64,000 nt of DNA from the NCBI RefSeq assembly GCF_000275845.1, contig NW_006766886.1, forward strand, positions 1,045,245-1,109,244, read 5' to 3'. Below are positions 58,587-64,000 of this stretch, piece after piece (position 1 is the stretch's first letter; every line of letters begins with the position of its first letter). The position numbers and the translations under genes are program-made. A model generated the notes under the pieces. That model was not told where the DNA came from, searched no databases, and was given only the letters and a program-made list of their open reading frames with translations. This DNA comes from Dichomitus squalens LYAD-421 SS1. Taxonomy: Eukaryota; Basidiomycota; Agaricomycetes; Polyporales; Polyporaceae.

Positions 58587-59679
58587 AAACACAATACTCA
58601 CCAGTTCTCCAGCGAGCAGACCCGGCCACGATGCTGTTGTCACCGCCCTAGTCGCTTCCAAGGATGGTCAATGGGTCGCGACTGCGTCTCACGATTCCAC
58701 CATCATACTCTGGGACGGCCACTTTGCACATATCTCCCGGGAATGGATCGCGCATGACGGTCACGTCAATGATCTCGCGTTCTCACCGGATAGTCGGTAC
58801 GTGGCGTCTGCCGGTGCGGATGGAAAGGTTGGAATCTGGCACGTTACCGGGCAACCACGTCGAGTCACCACGCTGGAAGGACATCCTCAGGCGCCTTCGG
58901 TCATCACGTGCGCGTGGTCTCCTAACGGCGCTACCATCGCATCCCGATACTACGACGGCGTTGTCTGCATTTTCGACGGTCGTTCATTCGAACAGCTCCT
59001 CCTCCTCGACCAATTGCGCAACGACTCTCCTCTCGGCCGACGGCTGAGATACTCTCCTGACAGTCGTTGGCTCCTGGTGGACGGTAACGAGGACTGCGGC
59101 ATGTGGGATGTCACCTCGGGCGCATACAAGGCGCTCGACGTCAAAGCCGGGAACCAAGACATCGATTATGTTGGATGGGCAGCTTCATTCGATTCTACGG
59201 GCGTCCGAGTCGCCATCGGATATTACTCGGGGGCCTTCCGTATCTTCGACGTAGCAACCGCAAAGGAGCTCTTGTTCTGGAGGGCGTACGCAGACGGTAT
59301 CGGGATCACATCGGGCGTCTCGTTCTCGCCGGACAACCGGCTGGTGCTCTCCTGTTCGGTGGACAAGACGGTGAAGATATGGGATGCACAGACGGGGGCT
59401 ATGCTCCAGTCGCTCCAGGGACATGAGGGTACGGGCTTCCAGACGTGCTTCTCTCCGTGCGGGAGGTACGTGGCGTCGGGATCTTGGGACGGGACTGTGC
59501 GATTGTGGAGGACGAGCGATGGATCGTGCTTAGCCACGCTGAACCCGGACCACGGCTCTGTGAGTCAAGTCGCATTCTCTCGGATCCCCGGTGGCGTAAG
59601 ACTATGGTTTGCAACGGAGAAGGGCATTGTTTTGAGTCATCACCTACGTGATATCATTCCAGAGGAGTACACCTCGTAG
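58531..59679 (+). CDS. WD40-repeat protein
   Basis: About 350 residues form a run of WD40 repeats, expected to fold as a seven-bladed beta-propeller used for protein binding. Repeat signatures are clear: GHDAVVTALVASKDGQW...STIILWD, DGHVNDLAFSPDSRY...GKVGIWH, VITCAWSPNGATIAS, SGVSFSPDNRLV...KTVKIWD, FQTCFSPCGRYV...GTVRLWR. The protein ends IIPEEYTS. The start is the weak point: the only ATG before the repeats in this frame is at 58531 (MAYRRCDS), inside the end of the F-box gene, giving 382 residues. Alternatively the repeats are the C-terminal half of an F-box/WD40 fusion joined by an intron at 58561-58612. Its role cannot be set from sequence; in SCF ligases, WD40 domains bind phosphorylated substrates. 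Confidence 0.85.
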   Translation: MAYRRCDSIPVGCTAECSENTILTSSPASRPGHDAVVTALVASKDGQWVATASHDSTIILWDGHFAHISREWIAHDGHVNDLAFSPDSRYVASAGADGKVGIWHVTGQPRRVTTLEGHPQAPSVITCAWSPNGATIASRYYDGVVCIFDGRSFEQLLLLDQLRNDSPLGRRLRYSPDSRWLLVDGNEDCGMWDVTSGAYKALDVKAGNQDIDYVGWAASFDSTGVRVAIGYYSGAFRIFDVATAKELLFWRAYADGIGITSGVSFSPDNRLVLSCSVDKTVKIWDAQTGAMLQSLQGHEGTGFQTCFSPCGRYVASGSWDGTVRLWRTSDGSCLATLNPDHGSVSQVAFSRIPGGVRLWFATEKGIVLSHHLRDIIPEEYTS

Positions 59680-60287
59680 GCCGTATCTCTCGTTCTCGCA
59701 ATGATACGTTGGAATTCAATTCCTCGTCTCAGACACGCTTAGGACAGCCGTCTTTCCCAGATTCCTCATCAATAGCTGTCCCCATGCGAAGCACATGTCA
59801 TTGACACTGCCAGGGTTACGTACGCTAGTCCGGTACATCCTACTGATCTATATGCCCACAACTCTCTGTTACCTTGCTGGTACCTACTGACCATTGCGTT
59901 GTGTCAACTGGGGAACCGCGTGCTGTCTCCAGACGGCCGAGGACCACGGGTTGAGGAATGCTAGGAATCCCTGGCGGACATTCGGATTCCCGCAAGTGCA
60001 CACCATCGACAGCCTGGCGTTCATGAAGCGCTTCTCGCGTCTGTCTCGTGGCCAAGCCACCCGCCCGCAGTGTTCCACCCAGTGGCGACCAAGGGTTGCG
60101 GTGAGAACAAATGTCCACAATCGCACCGTGAGCACCGAAGTCAACGTGATTTATATGTGGACGCGGGATTCTCTATTCCCGGCACCCGCACGCCGCACCT
60201 CAACGTCTGCGCAAATTTAGGACGACGATGCATAAGTAGACGAGAGGGTACGTACAGTCGTCCAGCAGCTGTCGTTACACCTCGAAG
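59680..60287. other. Intergenic region, promoter of the amidohydrolase
   Basis: 608 bp between the WD40 stop and the next start codon. A TTTATATG motif near 60150 lies roughly 135 bp before the amidohydrolase ATG and might serve as its TATA element. No gene is seen. Confidence 0.4.
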
Positions 60288-61745
60288 ATGGCGCGGCACG
60301 TCAGTCTCTTATTGCTGTCCAGTCTCCTCGTCTCCCACACGGCATATGGACGTGTGTGGAACGACACCGGCGTCGGGAGTATCATATTCGAGGAGGCATG
60401 GACGGTACCTGAGCTCATACACCAGGCTGAGTGAGTGGCCCCTGAAAGACTGACCGCTTGATCCCGAGAGTAGCTGAACGCTTTCCATAGCCAGACTGTC
60501 CCGCCAGTTGGTACGGCCGCCGGACGTGCTTTGCTACATATGACCTAACGCCCTCGCGTGCTCCAGGCCAGACAAATGCCGATCTCGAAGCCAATCTCCT
60601 AGACGTACACAATCAGCGTCTGGCTCACATGGACGCGACCGGCGTCGACTTCGCACGTCTTCCTCGCCTCCGACTCATGTCTCACACCTACCGACTAACC
60701 AATCGCCCCGTAGATGGTCCTGTCGTGCGCGTCCCCCTGCATCCAAGGTATCCAAGACGCGGCGAACGCCTCGGCGATGGCCACGTCCGTGAACGACCAG
60801 CTCGCCAGCCAGATCTCGAACAACACCGTCCGCTTCGGCGCGTTCGCCGCGCTCGCGATGCACGACCCCGCCGCGGCCGCGCAGGAGCTCAACCGCACCG
60901 TGACCGAGCTCGGCTTCCTCGGGGCGCTGCTCAACGACTACCAGCAGGCGGGCACGCCCGACAACGGCATGTGTCCTCCTCTCCTTCTTCCGCGGCGCCG
61001 CTGCTAGTGCTCGTGCTGACGCGCTTGGGTTCGGGGACAGAGACCTTCATCTTCTACGACCAGCCCGAGTTCGACGTGTTCTGGCAGATGGCCGTGGACC
61101 TCGACGTGCCCGTGTACCTGCACCCACGCACGAACCCGGACCCGGTGGAGACGCTGCTCTACGCGCACGCGCCGTTCCTGATCGGCGCGACGCAGGAGTT
61201 CGCGGTCACGCTGTCGACGCACATCCTCGGGCTCTGCACGAACGGCGTGTTCGAGTGCGTTTCGTTGCGTACTGTCCGTTGCGAGCCGGGGGCTAACACG
61301 TTGTCCTCCCGACCGAAGCCGCTTCCCGAACCTGACCGTCATCGTGGGCCACCTCGGCGAGCGCATCCCGTCCGACCTCTTCCGCATCAACGACCGTACG
61401 TCGTCGATCCGCGTCCGTCGCGCCCGGCGCTGTCAGTGCTGACCCCCCGTCGCAGAGCTGACGCGCCAAGTGGCCGTGGGCATGCCGATGCAGAAGAACG
61501 TGACGTTCTACTTCCAGCACAACATCCTCGAGACGACGTCGGGCAACTTCGCGCCGGACCTCGTCCGGTTCCACGCGCAGCAGATCGGGCTCGACCGCAT
61601 CCTGTACTCGGTCGACTACCCGTACGTCGCGATGGAGCAGGGCGCGGCGTTCCTCGCCAACGACGTGCCGGCGTTCTTGAACGACACGGAGGCCCTCGCG
61701 CTCATGCGCGGGCGCGCGATCGAGGTGCTGAAACTGAACGACTGA
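60288..61745 (+). CDS. Secreted amidohydrolase-2 family decarboxylase
   Basis: Metal-dependent TIM-barrel enzyme of the ACMSD / 2,3-dihydroxybenzoate decarboxylase family, with a signal peptide (MARHVSLLLLSSLLVSHTAYG). 360 residues in seven exons: 60288-60430, 60491-60510 (20 nt), 60567-60652, 60714-60966, 61041-61254, 61319-61395, 61456-61745; all in phase. Residues expected to bind the metal are Glu35/36 in FEEAW (the LEEAF motif of hydroxybenzoate decarboxylases), His195 in VYLHPR, His250 in GHLGERIP and Asp318 in YSVDYPY. Introns 3 (from 60653, GCACGT) and 4 (from 60967, GCATGT) appear to start with GC rather than GT; intron 3 fits GVDF-MVLS exactly, intron 4 is less certain. The family decarboxylates small aromatic acids without oxygen; a secreted or endomembrane form may act on lignin- or plant-derived phenolic acids (inference). 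Confidence 0.9.
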
Positions 61746-64000
61746 GCGGGGGTTGGGATGGGATGGGGCGGTCTGGTAATAGTCCGTGGGCGAGAAGGTG
61801 GCGAGGACGGTACGCACCGAGGGATGGGGTCCGCCTCGGGGACGACACAGTACGGGCGGTAGGGTTTGTGTGTTACCTGGGGTACACATCAGTGCGGTAG
61901 CCTGGCCATTCGGCTTGCAGGTTGCAGCTTTCAACAGCAGGTTTGGCGCTGATACGAGAATCAACAACATATTATGGATCAGCTGTCCTCAATTTGGAGG
62001 GCCCTCAGGGTGTCGGGCGCGTTGTCCTAGTGTCAGGGTAGAGCTGCTACGCTGATGCTAAGGTTCAATACGGCAGTGATTCCCAGGCGATTCCATAGCG
62101 ATTCGAGGCAGCGGTTCGGTGTCGCTCTCGCACCCGCCGTGCCGGACAGCGCCGCTGAACTTTGCTCGCTGAGCGCGATCAACGCTGCCCGGACGTGAAG
62201 ATTCGAGCCGAGCTGCCCGAGAAGCGAACGAGCCCGTCGAAGCGACCCACCGATGAAGGCGGGACTGTTCCTTATCGTAATAAAACATCCCCTTCTGACC
62301 ATCCATACAAAACCTGCACCTACTTGATTCGTGTGAGGAGAGAAATCTCCCTTTTGTCCCCTGTAAATCTGTCTTCAAGTCCGCCACTCGAATGCCATGT
62401 GCCGAAAGCAAGGTCGTCCACAAAGTCTCTTAAAGACCCGTGTGATGTCAGCGCGGGATCGCTGGCCCGAATCGCTGGCGGCATCGCCTCGGAATCGCTA
62501 CTGTGTTTTCTCCTACTTGCCATAGGGCTCCAATTAGAGTGCATGACGAGTTTGCTGTGGACTTGGGTAGCAGAGAGTAAGAGACAGGGTAAGCAGGAAG
62601 CAGATCACAGTATGAAATGTAGACGGGGTACTGACGATCCTCCGCCACAGCGAAGGCTGCAAACGCCCTTTCCAACAGGAGCTTCCGAGGACCGCACCAA
62701 ACTCATAACATCACGCCCGAATTTACGACACTCAGGAGCTGGACCGAGCAGCGTGCTCCATGACGTGAACTCAGGCGTGACGACCGTAGTACGACAGCCC
62801 AAGACGGAGACTGGAGCCGAGCATCCAACGTCAAACCCGCTACCGAACGCACGACGAGCGTGTGTCGGACATGTACACCCGTACGTCACGCTTCCCATCG
62901 TTGCTGCCCGTAGAGCAGGTGGCCGAGCTACGCGCGCGCGATGCCCCCAGCAGGCCGCGACCGCGCAACCCAATCCCCCTTCCCGATACAGGCCGGTTCC
63001 GCCGGCGAGGCGCGCACGTTCGACGCAGTACAAGGATTCCCCCAACGGCTTCTCGCTCGAGGGAAACCGTTGCGAGAAGCGCATGCTTCTCTTCGGAGAT
63101 GAGTCAGGTCGAGTGCGCTCCGCACGGCCGCTGCTCTTCCCGGAGCGGCTCTGTTCGGGAACGTCCTTGGCGTGCTCTGCGCTGCGGCCGACAAGGCGTG
63201 GACGCAAGTATAAGCGACTCGCCGCGACCCGGCGCCGAGCCTGAGATCTCCCGCTGCTGTAGGATTCCTTCGGCGAACGAGATGTGGCGCCGGGTGTGGA
63301 TATGCGCAGGAGGCCCACCGTGGAAGCGGAGAACGCGTAACGGATGTGCGGCCTCGCCGCAGACCAGAGATCTGCCAGGTAGGCGCGTTCGCGAGGTGCC
63401 ACGGTATGGTTTCTTGGACTATGACGGCTCTGGGAATGGGTCCAAGGGATCGGCTAGCGGGCTAGAGTGCGATCTGCGAACGCTGCCTCTAAGTGACTGA
63501 TGACGCCCTGAGGACGTGGATGCCCACCTTGGCTTGGGTTATGTTATGTAAGTCCAAGCAGTCGAATCATACGGAGCGTGGGACGGCGGAGAGTCGGCGG
63601 TGCCTTCGTCGATGCGGTTGCGCGGACGTTCATACAACATCACACCGCATGTAGCTGCTTCCGGACTGGAATGGAACGGGTCGAGGGTCTGGCGCGTCTT
63701 CGAGGATAGTCGATTCGACGACCGCGCGAAGCGGCGGAAGGCGTCCCAAGCGTGAGACTGTCGCGGATCTGCGGTGGTCCAGGCATATGTCGCTCGCTAT
63801 GGACCACATGCGGTGAGAGGCTGGTCAAATCTACAACCTCGGCTGGTGATAGCGCACCGCAGAGGACAGGGAGCAGGGAAGACAGAGTGGTCTCGCAGGG
63901 GGAGAAGCGGACGGCAAGCACGGTGGGACGTACGTAGCGGTGCGCAGGGTAAGGACCATCCATCAGTGCGCATGTCCAGAGGGAGATCGACCTGAGACAC
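61746..64000. other. Terminal region, no supported gene
   Basis: 2.3 kb with long but unconvincing frames on both strands (a 360-codon plus-strand frame at 62162-63244 and a 265-codon minus-strand frame at 62605-63402). Neither begins with a well-placed ATG nor shows a recognisable domain, and both are rich in Arg, Pro and Ser as expected from translated GC-rich non-coding DNA. A gene could begin beyond the window edge. Confidence 0.45.

Noticed and set aside
62162..63244. 360-codon plus-strand open frame near the window end.
   Set aside because: It begins with TTG, is rich in Arg/Pro/Ser, has no recognisable domain and overlaps an equally open minus-strand frame; it is likely chance in GC-rich DNA, though a transcript would change this view.
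1..64000. CRISPR arrays, rRNA genes, biosynthetic gene cluster or complete transposon.
   Set aside because: No spaced direct repeats, no rRNA-like sequence, no clustered tailoring enzymes around FAS, and no transposase or reverse transcriptase domain could be recognised.

Overview
The window looks like nuclear DNA of a filamentous basidiomycete, probably an Agaricomycete. Genes are split by many short introns (mostly 45-70 nt, GT-AG with pyrimidine-rich acceptors). There is a single-chain fatty acid synthase in which the beta and alpha subunits are fused, F-box and WD40 proteins of the kind expanded in mushrooms, a Zn2Cys6 regulator, and GC-rich sequence. There are no operons, no CRISPR arrays and no tRNA or rRNA genes that I can support. 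Assignment to an order (for example Polyporales) would be inference only.

Layout. 1-5185: no recognisable gene, with low-complexity DNA. 5186-7790 (-): Zn2Cys6 transcription factor. 9791-11664 (-): protein with two PH domains. 11665-16938: gene-poor. 16939-17607 (+): acyl-CoA-binding protein. 20092-23648 (-): secreted-type kelch protein with one membrane span and a long tail. 25687-27188 (-): class II DnaJ/Hsp40, divergent from a VTC1-like membrane protein at 27558-28540 (+). 28541-34012: gene-poor. 34013-34628 (-): small conserved-looking protein, possibly NTF2-like. 36708-39114 (-): DEAD-box helicase Dbp5. 39519-40469 (+): nucleotidylyltransferase of the POF1/NMNAT type. 40643-53723 (-): fused type I fatty acid synthase, 21 exons and about 3918 residues. 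54898-56662 (-): RUS1/DUF647 family membrane protein. 57312-58586 (+): F-box protein, overlapped by a WD40 gene at 58531-59679 (+). 60288-61745 (+): secreted amidohydrolase-2/decarboxylase-like enzyme. 61746-64000: no supported gene.

How they fit together. Most are housekeeping genes placed side by side rather than a cluster. Fatty acid synthase (acyl-CoA production) and acyl-CoA-binding protein (acyl-CoA carrier) share a pathway but lie 23 kb apart. DnaJ and the VTC1-like gene share a 369-bp divergent promoter with a heat-shock-element-like site. Dbp5 and the POF1-like gene are divergent; the POF1-like gene and FAS converge with only 173 bp between stop codons.

Exon models were built by eye from splice signals and checked by reading-frame phase. 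Every numbered model closes in frame, but none has been tested against transcripts. The most unusual features are tiny exons (10 nt in the VTC1-like gene, 20 nt in the amidohydrolase), two probable GC-AG introns in one gene, and the F-box/WD40 overlap, which may really be one fused gene. I saw no convincing new multi-gene system.
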